Notes: generated by a model from the sequence alone, not told the origin. A DNA stretch of 41,345 nucleotides from Nitrospirae bacterium CG2_30_53_67 (GCA_001873285.1 MNYV01000083.1:1-41345), one strand, 5' to 3'. Positions 1-6,734 are shown, counted from the stretch's first letter. Numbers and translations: made by a program.

Positions 1-15
1 GGTCAGCTTGGTCAT
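1..15 (-). CDS. porB: Pyruvate:ferredoxin oxidoreductase beta subunit, first 5 codons only
   Basis: Only the start lies in the window: ATG at 15..13 followed by codons for MTKLT, with a strong AGGAG ribosome binding site at 22-26, 6 bases upstream. It starts just after the stop of the alpha subunit gene. The identity (thiamine-pyrophosphate-binding beta subunit) is inferred from the porC-porD-porA order, in which porB is the expected last gene. The body of the gene is outside the window. Confidence 0.75.
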
Positions 16-29
16 GATAGGCTCCTTGT

Positions 30-1211
30 TCAGTTTCGTACCGTCATATACTCGGCCAATGTTTCGATCTTCCCGGTCTCGGATATCTTCAGAAGTTCCT
101 GAAAGACGTCCCTGACATGCTGGAGTCCCAGGTCTCTTCCTCCAAGTCCGAAGATCTTGTTGATCATCAGAGGCCGCGCGGCTGCGTCATAGAGGGCCGA
201 TCGGAACTCAGAAAAGAGCGGACCGCTCAAACCATTGACGCCGTCGGCGCGGTCCATCACGCAGACCGCTTTCAAGCCTGAGAGCGCCTGGGCGATCTCG
301 TCTGCCGGGAAGGGACGAAAAACCCTGGGCTTCAAAAGTCCTGCCTTGATCCCCTTGACGCGCAGTTCATCCACCACGGCCTTGACCGTGCCGGCTGCGG
401 AGTTCAACACCACGACGGCGACTTCCGCATCATCCAGGCGGTAGGCCTCAAATAGACCGTATTGCCTTCCCGAGATCTTGCCGAACCTTTCGGCGATCTC
501 CAGGATGACGGGCTTGGCGTTCTTCATGGCCTCATACTCCTGCCGTTTGTGCTCGATATAGTAGTCCTGAAGGTCCAGAGGACCGTAGGTCATGGGGTTA
601 TCCACGTCAAGGAGAGGACGGTTGGGGATATATTCCCCGATGAAATCCCGGACCACCTTGTCATCGAGAAGTTCCATGCTCTCGATGGAGTGGCTGATGA
701 TGAAACCGTCCATGCCGACCATGACCGGGAGGCGGACATCCATATGTTCGGAGATACGGACGGCCTGAATCACATTGTCGTAGGCCTCCTGCGCGTTTTC
801 AGAAAATAGCTGGATCCATCCGGAATCCCTGGCCCCCATGGCATCCGATGTGTCGCCGTGGATGTTGATGGGCGCAGACAAAGCCCGGTTGGCCATAGCA
901 AGCACGATAGGGAGGCGGTTCCCTGCAGCGATGAAGAGCATCTCCCACATGAGGGCGAGCCCCTGCGAAGAGGTGGCGGTCATGACCCGGCCTCCTGCCG
1001 CGGCCGCACCGATGCATGCGCTCATGGCGCTGTGCTCGCTCTCGGCCGGCACCAGAACGGTTTTGACCTCACCGTCGGCTACAAAGCTGGAAAACTGCTG
1101 CATGATCTCCGTGGACGGGGTAATCGGGTAGGCGGCACAGACGTCGGGGTTGATCTGCCGCATCGCGTTGGCCACGGCGATGTTTCCTGTCATTGCTACT
1201 TTCTGTCCCAT
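30..1211 (-). CDS. porA: Pyruvate:ferredoxin oxidoreductase, alpha subunit
   Basis: Core subunit of the four-subunit cytoplasmic enzyme that oxidatively decarboxylates pyruvate to acetyl-CoA and reduces ferredoxin. About 393 residues, the normal length for a separate alpha subunit. Near the N-terminus it has the conserved YPITPSTEI motif of the pyrimidine-binding/substrate domain, followed by a PAESEHSAMSA region typical of the family, and a C-terminal domain carrying LKPRVFRPFPADEI. I chose the ATG at 1211 because AAGGAGA lies just upstream; an ATG 27 bases further up (1238) has no good binding site. It is third in a porC-porD-porA-porB operon. Related 2-oxoacid oxidoreductases (2-ketoisovalerate, 2-oxoglutarate) share the fold, but the order and motifs favour pyruvate. 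Expected in an anaerobic or facultatively anaerobic cell. Confidence 0.92.
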   Translation of the reverse strand: MGQKVAMTGNIAVANAMRQINPDVCAAYPITPSTEIMQQFSSFVADGEVKTVLVPAESEHSAMSACIGAAAAGGRVMTATSSQGLALMWEMLFIAAGNRLPIVLAMANRALSAPINIHGDTSDAMGARDSGWIQLFSENAQEAYDNVIQAVRISEHMDVRLPVMVGMDGFIISHSIESMELLDDKVVRDFIGEYIPNRPLLDVDNPMTYGPLDLQDYYIEHKRQEYEAMKNAKPVILEIAERFGKISGRQYGLFEAYRLDDAEVAVVVLNSAAGTVKAVVDELRVKGIKAGLLKPRVFRPFPADEIAQALSGLKAVCVMDRADGVNGLSGPLFSEFRSALYDAAARPLMINKIFGLGGRDLGLQHVRDVFQELLKISETGKIETLAEYMTVRN

Positions 1212-1257
1212 GGGTTCTCCTTTGTCTTCCTTATTCATCGTTATCTAACGTTCTACC

Positions 1258-1548
1258 CTATTTCCCTTCCTGCGCCATGGTGATGGCCTGAACCTTCTTT
1301 GGACAAACATCGGCACAGGCTCCGCATCCCTTGCAGTGTTTGTAGTTGAAGCCGGTCATCTTTTCGTCTTTGACAATGATGGCCGAGTCCGGACAGGAGA
1401 TCCAGCAGATCAGGCAGTGTATGCACTTGTTTTCGTCCAGGACCGGTTTGAAGGTCCGCCACCCGCCGGTGGTATATTGGTCGGCGTTTCCGGCCTCTTC
1501 GATGACCCCTCCCATGGGGATTTCTTTCCAGCTTTTAAGTTCGCTCAT
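1258..1548 (-). CDS. porD: Pyruvate:ferredoxin oxidoreductase, delta (ferredoxin-like) subunit
   Basis: A 96-residue polyferredoxin-type subunit that passes electrons from the thiamine site to free ferredoxin. Two complete CxxCxxCxxxC motifs are visible, with cysteines at residues 42, 45, 48, 52 and 72, 75, 78, 82. The last cysteine of each motif is followed by proline, as expected for two [4Fe-4S] clusters. The N-terminal segment (WKEIPMGG, then TGGWRTFKPV) is the usual lead-in of PorD rather than of a free ferredoxin. The ATG overlaps the porC stop by four bases (ATGA), so the two are probably translationally coupled. Confidence 0.93.
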   Translation of the reverse strand: MSELKSWKEIPMGGVIEEAGNADQYTTGGWRTFKPVLDENKCIHCLICWISCPDSAIIVKDEKMTGFNYKHCKGCGACADVCPKKVQAITMAQEGK

Positions 1549-2114
1549 ATTCCTTTTACCTCCTTGTAGGCCCGTTCCACGGACTCGGTGTTCCCCTGGA
1601 TGATTTTTTCCGGAAACTTTTTGCCGAGGGTCTTCTTCATATCCTTGAGCATGGTCTCGAGCGTCACCAGCCCGGTAACGCGGGCCAGCGCCCCCAGCAA
1701 GGGGGTGTTGGGAATGGGCCTTCCCAGACAGTCCATGGAAATCTGCGTTGCATCTACGGTGAAGACCTTGTCCTCCGGCCGGCCAAGTTTTTTCGCGAGT
1801 TCCTTGGGCGGATGGGTGGTGTTGATCAGAAAGACCGCGTCCTCGGGAGTCCCTTCGGTGACATCCAGTGTGTCAAGCAGGGAGCTGTCCACGACTATCA
1901 CCACATTGGGGTTGGTCACCTGGCAGTGCATGGTGAGTGGAGCGTCGCTGATCCGGTTATAGGCGCGAAGGGGGGCGCCCATCCGCTCCGGTCCATACTC
2001 CGGAAAGGCCTGCACATATCCGCCCTCGGCCATAGCGGCCTCGGCCAGGACCTTGGCCGCGGTTACGGCCCCTTGCCCGGCTCGTGCATGCCAGCGTATT
2101 TCAGTCATACCCAT
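1545..2114 (-). CDS. porC: Pyruvate:ferredoxin oxidoreductase, gamma subunit
   Basis: A 189-residue gamma subunit of the pyruvate/2-ketoisovalerate ferredoxin oxidoreductase family, first gene of the por operon. The N-terminus has the family motif WHARAGQGAVTAAK (about residues 8-21), and the GPERMGAPLRAYNR segment follows. The ATG at 2114 is preceded by AAAGGAGA about 9 bases upstream. The 77 bp between this start and the recR stop shows no obvious terminator, so the operon may receive read-through from dnaX-ebfC-recR or have its own promoter, which I cannot identify with confidence. Confidence 0.92.
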   Translation of the reverse strand: MGMTEIRWHARAGQGAVTAAKVLAEAAMAEGGYVQAFPEYGPERMGAPLRAYNRISDAPLTMHCQVTNPNVVIVVDSSLLDTLDVTEGTPEDAVFLINTTHPPKELAKKLGRPEDKVFTVDATQISMDCLGRPIPNTPLLGALARVTGLVTLETMLKDMKKTLGKKFPEKIIQGNTESVERAYKEVKGI

Positions 2115-2191
2115 AGTCCTTATCTCCTTTCCTTATAGAAAATTTGCCGCTCATTTCACAAACTATTTGAGAAATTAAAATTCCCCCTGTA

Positions 2192-2788
2192 TCAGAGTTC
2201 TCTCCTCCATTCCATGGCCTTGGAGAGGGTCACCTCATCCGCATATTCGAGATGCCCGCCCATGGGAATCCCGTGTGCGATCCGGCTTATTTTATACCGG
2301 TAATTCGATCGAAGAAGCTGGACTAAGTACATGACCGTAGCCTCGCCTTCAATCGTTGGGTTCGTCGCCAGGATCACTTCCTTGACCGGCTCGATTTCAA
2401 GACGGCGGACAAGGTTCTGTATGTTCAGATCCTCAGGCCCAACGGCATCGATAGGGGAAAGCGCGCCGTTTAGCACATGATACTGCCCCCGGTATTCTCC
2501 TGTCTTTTCGATGGCCATTACATCCATGGCCTCCTGCACCACGCAGATTATCGAGGGGTCCCGCTTGGGATCTTTACAGATACTGCAAAGCTCCGATTCC
2601 GCGAGATTCCCGCATCTGGAACAGAAGCGGGTCTTCTCCTTGAGTTCCTCAATGGCGCGGGCCAGCCCCAAGGCGCGCTCTTTCGGCATCTTCATTAGAA
2701 AAAAGGCAAGCCTCTGGGCGGTCTTGGACCCGATGCCGGGAAGCCGTTTCAATTCCTCGATCAGCCTGTTCAATGAGGAAGATTCCAT
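2192..2788 (-). CDS. recR: Recombination mediator RecR
   Basis: A 198-residue DNA-binding protein of the RecFOR gap-repair pathway, which helps load RecA on single-stranded gaps. A helix-hairpin-helix (LPGIGSKTAQRL, residues 16-27) is followed by a four-cysteine zinc finger (C56, C59, C68, C71). Then comes a Toprim domain (VVQEAMDVMAIEKTGEYRG and the ATNPTIEGEAT stretch) and the C-terminal ARGIPMGG-like motif, here AHGIPMGG. I chose ATG 2788, which gives the normal family length; a longer in-frame reading to 2857 adds 23 unconserved residues encoded by hairpin-rich sequence. It is last of dnaX-ebfC-recR, the classical arrangement. Confidence 0.95.
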   Translation of the reverse strand: MESSSLNRLIEELKRLPGIGSKTAQRLAFFLMKMPKERALGLARAIEELKEKTRFCSRCGNLAESELCSICKDPKRDPSIICVVQEAMDVMAIEKTGEYRGQYHVLNGALSPIDAVGPEDLNIQNLVRRLEIEPVKEVILATNPTIEGEATVMYLVQLLRSNYRYKISRIAHGIPMGGHLEYADEVTLSKAMEWRREL

Positions 2789-2822
2789 CACGCCCACGCC
2801 TTGTTTAAGCCGGTGATTCTCA

Positions 2823-2891
2823 ACCCGCATAGCGGGTGGCATCAGGATGCCCCCCAAAGGGGGGCGTCCGCTATACAGAAATCGTATTTCT
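2823..2891 (-). repeat. Three consecutive short perfect hairpins between ebfC and recR
   Basis: Three perfect inverted repeats stand in a row: ACCCGC-ATA-GCGGGT at 2823-2837, GCCCCCC-AAA-GGGGGGC at 2849-2865 and AGAAAT-CGT-ATTTCT at 2877-2891. All three have 3-base loops. None is followed by a U-run on the minus strand, so they do not look like intrinsic terminators. They lie in the transcribed gap of the dnaX-ebfC-recR operon. Confidence 0.7.
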
Positions 2892-2893
2892 CA

Positions 2894-3217
2894 TTAAAAG
2901 AGTCCCGGAATCTTGATGTTGAGACCGCCCGTCAGCTTCTTCATCTCATCCTGCAGCATCTCCTTGGATTGCCGGATTCCCTCGTTCACCGCCGCCACGA
3001 TGAGGTCCTGCAGCATCTCTATATCCTCGGCATCCACGATCTCAGGCTCAATCTGTATGGAAAGGATTTCCTGCCGTCCATTGACCTTGACCGTCACCAT
3101 GCCGCCCCCGGATGAGGCCTCGATCACTTTTTTCTCGGCCTCTTCCTGAACCTGTTTCATTCTCTCCTGCATCTGCTGGGCCTGCCGCATCAATTCATTG
3201 ATCATATTGGATGACAT
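2894..3217 (-). CDS. ebfC: Nucleoid-associated protein, YbaB/EbfC family
   Basis: A 107-residue small DNA-binding protein that forms dimers and bridges or coats DNA in other bacteria. It begins MSSNMINELMRQAQQMQERM and has the family layout of a glutamine/methionine-rich amphipathic helix, a short beta segment (GGGMVTVKVNGRQEI) and a C-terminal helix ending LTGGLNIKIPGLF. The ATG at 3217 has an excellent AAGGAGG site. A much longer in-frame extension to 3412 exists, but it overlaps dnaX and is basic, low-complexity and unconserved-looking, so I exclude it. It sits 14 bases after dnaX and before recR, the order known from B. subtilis and many other bacteria. Confidence 0.94.
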   Translation of the reverse strand: MSSNMINELMRQAQQMQERMKQVQEEAEKKVIEASSGGGMVTVKVNGRQEILSIQIEPEIVDAEDIEMLQDLIVAAVNEGIRQSKEMLQDEMKKLTGGLNIKIPGLF

Positions 3218-3231
3218 GATCGATTTCCTCC

Positions 3232-4884
3232 TTAGTGGTCGGCGCCAAAATCCCGCACATCCTGAACTTGACCCTTGAAGATCCTTAAGGCCTCCTGAAC
3301 CACATGGTTTCCAAGGTGCTCCTGTAGAAGCTCGTTCTTTTTCTCCCTCTTTAAGTCTTCCTTTTTCTCTGTCAGTGTTTTTTTCCCGGTTTCTGCGCCG
3401 TTTTGCAGGCAAAAGGTTAGGGCAAACCCCCCTTGCATCCGTCCTTTGATTATTTCGTTAATCTTTTGCTCTTTTCCCTTGGCCATGTCGTAGTGGATCT
3501 TCTTTTTAAACCCGATGACCATCTTATGAGGTTCTGCTTTTTCAAGAAATCCATGTTCCAGAATAGACCCGATCAGAGGGTTGACCGTATTCGCATGATT
3601 CACGATTTTTTCCCAATCGAACGGGGCCGGCGCCTCCTTGCCGGATTGATGACCCTGTTCAGGAACAGATCCGGCTGAACCCGTTTTTTTGACCGCCGGG
3701 TTTTGGGCCGGCGGCCGGCCGCCGCTTAAATCCCCTCCATGGAATTTCTGCTCCAGGGCTTCCAGCGTTCCCAGGATCTCCTTGAACTCCTGCAGGGGCT
3801 GAATGCGCGTCATCTTGACCAGCGCCACCTCTAATATGGTCCTCGGATGTGCTGAACGACGGAGCTCCTCTTCGGTCTTGTTCAGGTATTCAATAAAAGC
3901 AAGAAGCCGGCCCTCTTCCACCGATTCGGAAATCGGGCGGAGTTTGTCGATCTCTTCCCCTTCGATATGAATCACGGTCTTCGGGCTCTTCAGGATCTTG
4001 ATCATCAGAAGGTTTCTGAAATAGAGTTGAAGTTCCCTGCAAAACTCGACCAGATCCACACCGAGAGAATTCAGTTTTTCCACCAGATTCAATACGCGCT
4101 CAGCATCCTGTTCAATCAGGCCGATACTGCATTCGTCCAAAACCTCCGGGTCGATGATCCCCAGAACGAGTTTAATATCCGCAACCGTTATCTTGTCTCC
4201 GCAAAAAGAAAGGATCTGATCCAGCAGGCTCTGCGCATCCCGCATGCTCCCTTCGGATGCACGGGCAATCAGACGCGCCGACTCCTGGTCTATTGCAAAA
4301 CCTTCCTGTTCAGCAATCCGGAGGAGGGCCTCGGTAATCTTCTGAACAGGGATGCTTCGAAAATGAAAACACTGACAGCGTGATTGTATGGTCACGGGGA
4401 CCTTGTGCGGATCCGTGGTTGCAAAAACAAAGATCACATGGGGCGGCGGCTCCTCCAAAGTTTTGAGAAGGGCATTAAAAGCGCTTTTGGATAACATGTG
4501 CACTTCATCAATGATATAAATCTTGTACCGGGCGCTTGCCGGCGCATACAGAACATTCTCCCTGAGTTCCCGGATATCGTCCACGCCGGTATTGGATGCC
4601 CCGTCGATCTCGATCACATCGATGGAATTCCCCTGCGTGATCTCCGTGCAATGAGAGCAGATGTTGCAAGGCGAGACCGTCGGGCCTTTCTCGCAATTTA
4701 AGGCCTTGGCCAGAATCCTGGCCATGGTGGTCTTCCCCACGCCCCTCATCCCGGAAAAAAGAAAGCCGTGGGCGATTCTCTTGGATTCCACGGCATTCCT
4801 CAACGTCCGTGTGATATGCTCTTGTCCGATCACGTCTTCAAAAGACTGCGGCCGATATTTTCTTGCCAGGACTTTGTAGGACAT
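3232..4884 (-). CDS. dnaX: DNA polymerase III subunit gamma/tau (clamp loader ATPase)
   Basis: A 550-residue AAA+ subunit of the replicative clamp loader. Seen: SYKVLARKYRPQSF at the N-terminus, Walker A GMRGVGKT (residues 45-52), zinc-module cysteines C64, C73, C76 and C79, Walker B IYIIDEVHML (about 122-131) and the KTLEEPP sensor region. The C-terminal third (tau-specific domains) is polar and poorly conserved. ATG 4884 has AAAGGA 7 bases upstream; a GTG lies one codon earlier. An A7 run (3684-3690 on the minus strand, codons 399-401) marks the domain III/IV boundary. A -1 shift there would end translation within about ten codons and give a gamma-like product of about 408 residues. Part of ffs-dnaX-ebfC-recR. 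Confidence 0.96.
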   Translation of the reverse strand: MSYKVLARKYRPQSFEDVIGQEHITRTLRNAVESKRIAHGFLFSGMRGVGKTTMARILAKALNCEKGPTVSPCNICSHCTEITQGNSIDVIEIDGASNTGVDDIRELRENVLYAPASARYKIYIIDEVHMLSKSAFNALLKTLEEPPPHVIFVFATTDPHKVPVTIQSRCQCFHFRSIPVQKITEALLRIAEQEGFAIDQESARLIARASEGSMRDAQSLLDQILSFCGDKITVADIKLVLGIIDPEVLDECSIGLIEQDAERVLNLVEKLNSLGVDLVEFCRELQLYFRNLLMIKILKSPKTVIHIEGEEIDKLRPISESVEEGRLLAFIEYLNKTEEELRRSAHPRTILEVALVKMTRIQPLQEFKEILGTLEALEQKFHGGDLSGGRPPAQNPAVKKTGSAGSVPEQGHQSGKEAPAPFDWEKIVNHANTVNPLIGSILEHGFLEKAEPHKMVIGFKKKIHYDMAKGKEQKINEIIKGRMQGGFALTFCLQNGAETGKKTLTEKKEDLKREKKNELLQEHLGNHVVQEALRIFKGQVQDVRDFGADH

Positions 4885-4922
4885 CACGTCATCCTTTGAT
4901 TTTATTTAGGAACCTGTTTTTT

Positions 4923-5068
4923 TACGGTCGTTGTGCGGACGAAGCGCTTTCAGGTTTCCCTGCGGCACACAAGACTCCACGCTTAGGGCTGCTCCTGTCA
5001 CGGCCTGACCCGGTTCACATGTACTCGTTGCGCAGGACCTGAACCGCTTCGCCCGCACAACGACCGTA
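4923..5068 (-). ncRNA. ffs: Signal recognition particle RNA (4.5S-type)
   Basis: The minus strand carries the SRP helix 8 signature, GGGTCAGGCC then GTGACAGGAGCAGCCC (complement of 4986-5011), with upstream CGCAACGAGTACATGTGAACC matching the E. coli layout. Arms at 4923-4955 and 5037-5068 form a long near-perfect helix that closes the molecule. Position and spacing fit the known tRNA-Ser/SRP RNA/dnaX order of B. subtilis. The apical loop reads GTGACA between CC and GG instead of the usual GGAA tetraloop, so it would be a variant loop. Exact ends are uncertain by several bases. Confidence 0.88.
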
Positions 5069-5139
5069 AAATTTTTCTTCAAAAAATTTAATTACAATTT
5101 GCCTTAGCAGATTGCCTCTTTTTTCGCAAAGCGAAAAAA
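5067..5139 (-). repeat. Triple-hairpin RNA spacer, copy a (between tRNA-Ser(GGA) and ffs)
   Basis: It directly follows the CCA of tRNA-Ser(GGA) and directly precedes ffs. Hairpins in minus-strand order: TTTTTTCGC/GCGAAAAAA, then a CAATCTGC/GCAAATTG pair with one wobble, then AAATTTTTT/AAAAATTTT. Same architecture as copies at 5228, 5599, 6487 and 6658. Confidence 0.8.
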
Positions 5140-5227
<88 letters not shown>

Positions 5228-5300
5228 TAAAATTTTTCTTCAAAAATTTTAGCCGCAATTTGCTGAAGCAAATTGCCTCTTTTTTCGTGAAACGAAAAAA
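5228..5300 (-). repeat. Triple-hairpin RNA spacer, copy b
   Basis: The most regular copy. Perfect pairs are TTTTTTCGT/ACGAAAAAA, GCAATTTGC/GCAAATTGC and TAAAATTTTT/AAAAATTTTA. It separates the duplicated tRNA-Ser 3' end at 5301 from tRNA-Ser(GGA). Compared with other copies, several base pairs differ on both strands of the stem at once. Confidence 0.82.
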
Positions 5301-5527
5301 TGGCGGAGAGAGAGGGATTGTGCTTTACCGCTCCGGAACGAAGTTCCGGAGCGCCGCACGCCCCGCTTCTCATATCCTTGCCGCCTCCGGCGGCTACAAC
5401 ATTAAGGTATCTTGGGGTCGAACCCCCGACCCCGGGGCTTCGAATCCCACCAATCCTGTCAGGGTTTCATCGCTCATTGCGTCTCTGCGTTATACCAAAG
5501 TGAGCTGCTGGCGGAGAGAGAGGGATT
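5301..5527. mobile_element. 208 bp insertion bounded by duplicated tRNA-Ser 3' end
   Basis: The 19 bp sequence at 5301-5319, identical to the last 19 bases of tRNA-Ser(CGA) at 5509-5527, is repeated directly 208 bp away. In between lies sequence unlike the rest of the array, with a perfect hairpin (GCTCCGGAAC/GTTCCGGAGC around 5330-5352) and a CCGCC/GGCGG hairpin near 5380. A direct repeat of a tRNA 3' end around foreign DNA is the layout left by tRNA-targeting integration (attL/attR). No integrase is present, so this would be a remnant or a small non-autonomous element; a plain duplication cannot be excluded. Confidence 0.6.
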
Positions 5528-5598
5528 CGAACCCCCGGTGGGATGAACCCACACCTGATTTCGAGTCAGGCGCCTTCGACCAGCTCGGCCATCTCTCC
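5509..5598 (-). tRNA. tRNA-Ser(CGA)
   Basis: A 90 nt class II tRNA with CCA encoded. Acceptor GGAGAGA pairs with TCTCTCC. The anticodon stem CCTGA/TCAGG encloses the loop CTCGAAA, so the anticodon is CGA and reads UCG. Long variable arm; T-loop TTCGAAT. Its last 19 bases recur at 5301-5319 behind a 208 bp insertion. Confidence 0.97.
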
Positions 5599-5672
5599 TA
5601 AAATTTTTCTTCGAAAAATATTCATTGCAATTGGTTTCAGCCAATGGCTTCTTTTTTCGCGAAGCGAAAAAA
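5599..5672 (-). repeat. Triple-hairpin RNA spacer, copy c (overlaps tadA 3' end)
   Basis: Hairpins TTTTTTCGC/GCGAAAAAA, GCCATTGG/CCAATTGC (one mismatch) and a degenerate AATATTTTT/AAAAATTTT pair. Unlike the other copies it follows a protein gene: the tadA reading frame runs through the first hairpin and half of the second before stopping at 5637. Confidence 0.78.
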
Positions 5673-6140
5673 TGGCGTAGATCTGATTCGTGAAAAAAAA
5701 TCTTTTAACAATAAACTCGCTTCTTTTTCCAAAACCCCACCTGTCACAGGGACCTGATGGTTCAGGCGAAAATCCTGCAGGATATGGTATTCAGATCCAG
5801 AGGCTCCTCCCTTTGGGTCTCTCGCGGCATAAACCAGCCGGCCGAGACGGGACTGAATCATGGCCCCTGCGCACATGACACAAGGCTCAACCGTGACATA
5901 CAGGGTTACATCGGTAAGCCGCCACCGATTCAGCATAGCTGCCGCGTCGCGAAGCGCAATGACTTCGGCGTGTGCCGTCGGATCCTTTAAGGTTTCTTTC
6001 AGATTGTACCCTCTTCCGACGACCTGATCGCCGAACACGGCTACAGCGCCGATAGGAATCTCCTGGCAGGCCGATGCCTTGTGCGCCTGTTCCAGCGCTA
6101 ACGACATATAGTACCGATCTAAGGAGTCCTGCTTTTCCAT
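5637..6140 (-). CDS. tadA: tRNA-specific adenosine-34 deaminase TadA
   Basis: A 167-residue zinc-dependent deaminase that converts A34 to inosine in tRNA-Arg(ACG), allowing it to read CGU, CGC and CGA. The zinc site is intact: H57-A-E59 and P86-C87-V-M-C90. The substrate tRNA gene lies next door at 6410-6486. The last 13 residues (from T155, TPFFRFAKKEAIG) are encoded by triple-hairpin spacer copy c, so the C-terminus has been replaced or extended by the repeat. No convincing ribosome binding site precedes ATG 6140; the upstream bases are AT-rich and begin an intergenic stretch with a large inverted repeat. Confidence 0.94.
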   Translation of the reverse strand: MEKQDSLDRYYMSLALEQAHKASACQEIPIGAVAVFGDQVVGRGYNLKETLKDPTAHAEVIALRDAAAMLNRWRLTDVTLYVTVEPCVMCAGAMIQSRLGRLVYAARDPKGGASGSEYHILQDFRLNHQVPVTGGVLEKEASLLLKDFFSRIRSTPFFRFAKKEAIG

Positions 6141-6409
6141 AAGGAGTTTATATTTATGGTTCTTCTCCCATTTAGTGGGTAAAAAGGGTTCGAGGATTCC
6201 AGGGTTCGAGGGGTCAAGTGTTTGTTTTCCAGTGATTTTATCAGTTTGTTATTTTGTAAATCTCCAAGCATAATTGATAAGACTTCTGTCAAACCTTTAA
6301 TTCCTTGTAGTTTTTGAGCACTTCACTTGACCCCTGGAATCCTTGACCCCTTGACCCCTGATGTTTTCACCCGCTCTTTTGGGGATGATCCATATTTATT
6401 AATCAAACA
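6141..6409. repeat. Intergenic stretch with a 27-35 bp inverted repeat
   Basis: Between tadA and tRNA-Arg. Arms at about 6186-6220 and 6324-6359 are inverted copies sharing GGATTCCAGGG and GGGGTCAAGTG on one strand. The left arm carries a 6-8 base insertion, and the arms also contain short tandem GGGTTCGAG / CCTTGACC units. About 100 bp of AT-rich sequence lies between them. It could be a small MITE-like element or a structured leader for tadA. No coding sequence was found. Confidence 0.6.
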
Positions 6410-6486
6410 TGGTGCGCCCAGCAGGATTCGAACCTGCGACCTTTGGATTCGTAGTCCAACGCTCTATCCAATTGAGCTATGGGCGC
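6410..6486 (-). tRNA. tRNA-Arg(ACG)
   Basis: A 77 nt tRNA with CCA encoded. Acceptor GCGCCCA pairs with TGGGCGC, and the discriminator is A. The anticodon stem TTGGA/TCCAA encloses the loop CTACGAA, so the anticodon is ACG, the known TadA substrate in which A34 becomes inosine. T-loop TTCGAAT. It is preceded by spacer copy d. Confidence 0.97.
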
Positions 6487-6562
6487 TGAAATTCTTACCA
6501 CATAAGAATTTTAATTGCCATTTGCGTAGGCAAATGGCCTCTTTTTTCGCGAAGCGAAAAAA
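6487..6562 (-). repeat. Triple-hairpin RNA spacer, copy d
   Basis: Hairpins TTTTTTCGC/GCGAAAAAA, GCCATTTGC/GCAAATGGC and AAATTCTTA/TAAGAATTT, all perfectly paired. The second and third stems each differ from copy b at one pair, changed on both sides (A-T to C-G in the second, T-A to C-G in the third). This is compensatory change rather than drift. Confidence 0.82.
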
Positions 6563-6657
6563 TGGCGGAGAGAGAGGGATTCGAACCCTCGGTAGAGCTT
6601 TAAGACCCTACACTCGCTTAGCAGGCGAGCGCCTTCAGCCGACTCGGCCATCTCTCC
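6563..6657 (-). tRNA. tRNA-Ser(GCU)
   Basis: A 95 nt class II tRNA with CCA encoded. Acceptor GGAGAGA pairs with TCTCTCC. The anticodon stem CTCGC/GCGAG encloses the loop CTGCTAA, so the anticodon is GCU and reads AGC/AGU. It has the longest variable arm in the cluster. T-loop TTCGAAT. Confidence 0.97.
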
Positions 6658-6734
6658 TAAAATTTTTCCTGCGTAAAAATTTTAAAACGCAATTTGCTTC
6701 AGCAAATGGCCTCTTTTTTCGTGAAGCGAAAAAA
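6658..6734 (-). repeat. Triple-hairpin RNA spacer, copy e
   Basis: Hairpins TTTTTTCGC/ACGAAAAAA (one non-canonical or wobble pair), GCCATTTGC/GCAAATTGC (one mismatch) and AAAATTTTT/AAAAATTTT. In two stems it is intermediate between copies b and d, as expected if paired positions changed one side at a time. Confidence 0.8.

Noticed and set aside
858-1283. Long plus-strand frame opposite porA and porD
   Set aside because: Antisense shadow of clearly coding sequence with no binding site.
3218-3412. 65-residue N-terminal extension of EbfC
   Set aside because: It overlaps dnaX, is low complexity, and the internal ATG 3217 has a near-perfect binding site and gives the family length.
5400-5460. 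Degenerate tRNA inside the 208 bp insertion (GGGGTTCGACCCC and GGGATTCGAA on the minus strand)
   Set aside because: T-loop-like words are present, but no acceptor, D arm or anticodon stem can be formed around them.
5260-5601. Plus-strand 113-codon frame over the tRNA array
   Set aside because: It runs antisense through tRNA-Ser(CGA), the insertion and a spacer; the protein-like runs (RERDSNPRW) are the well-known false translation of tRNA genes.
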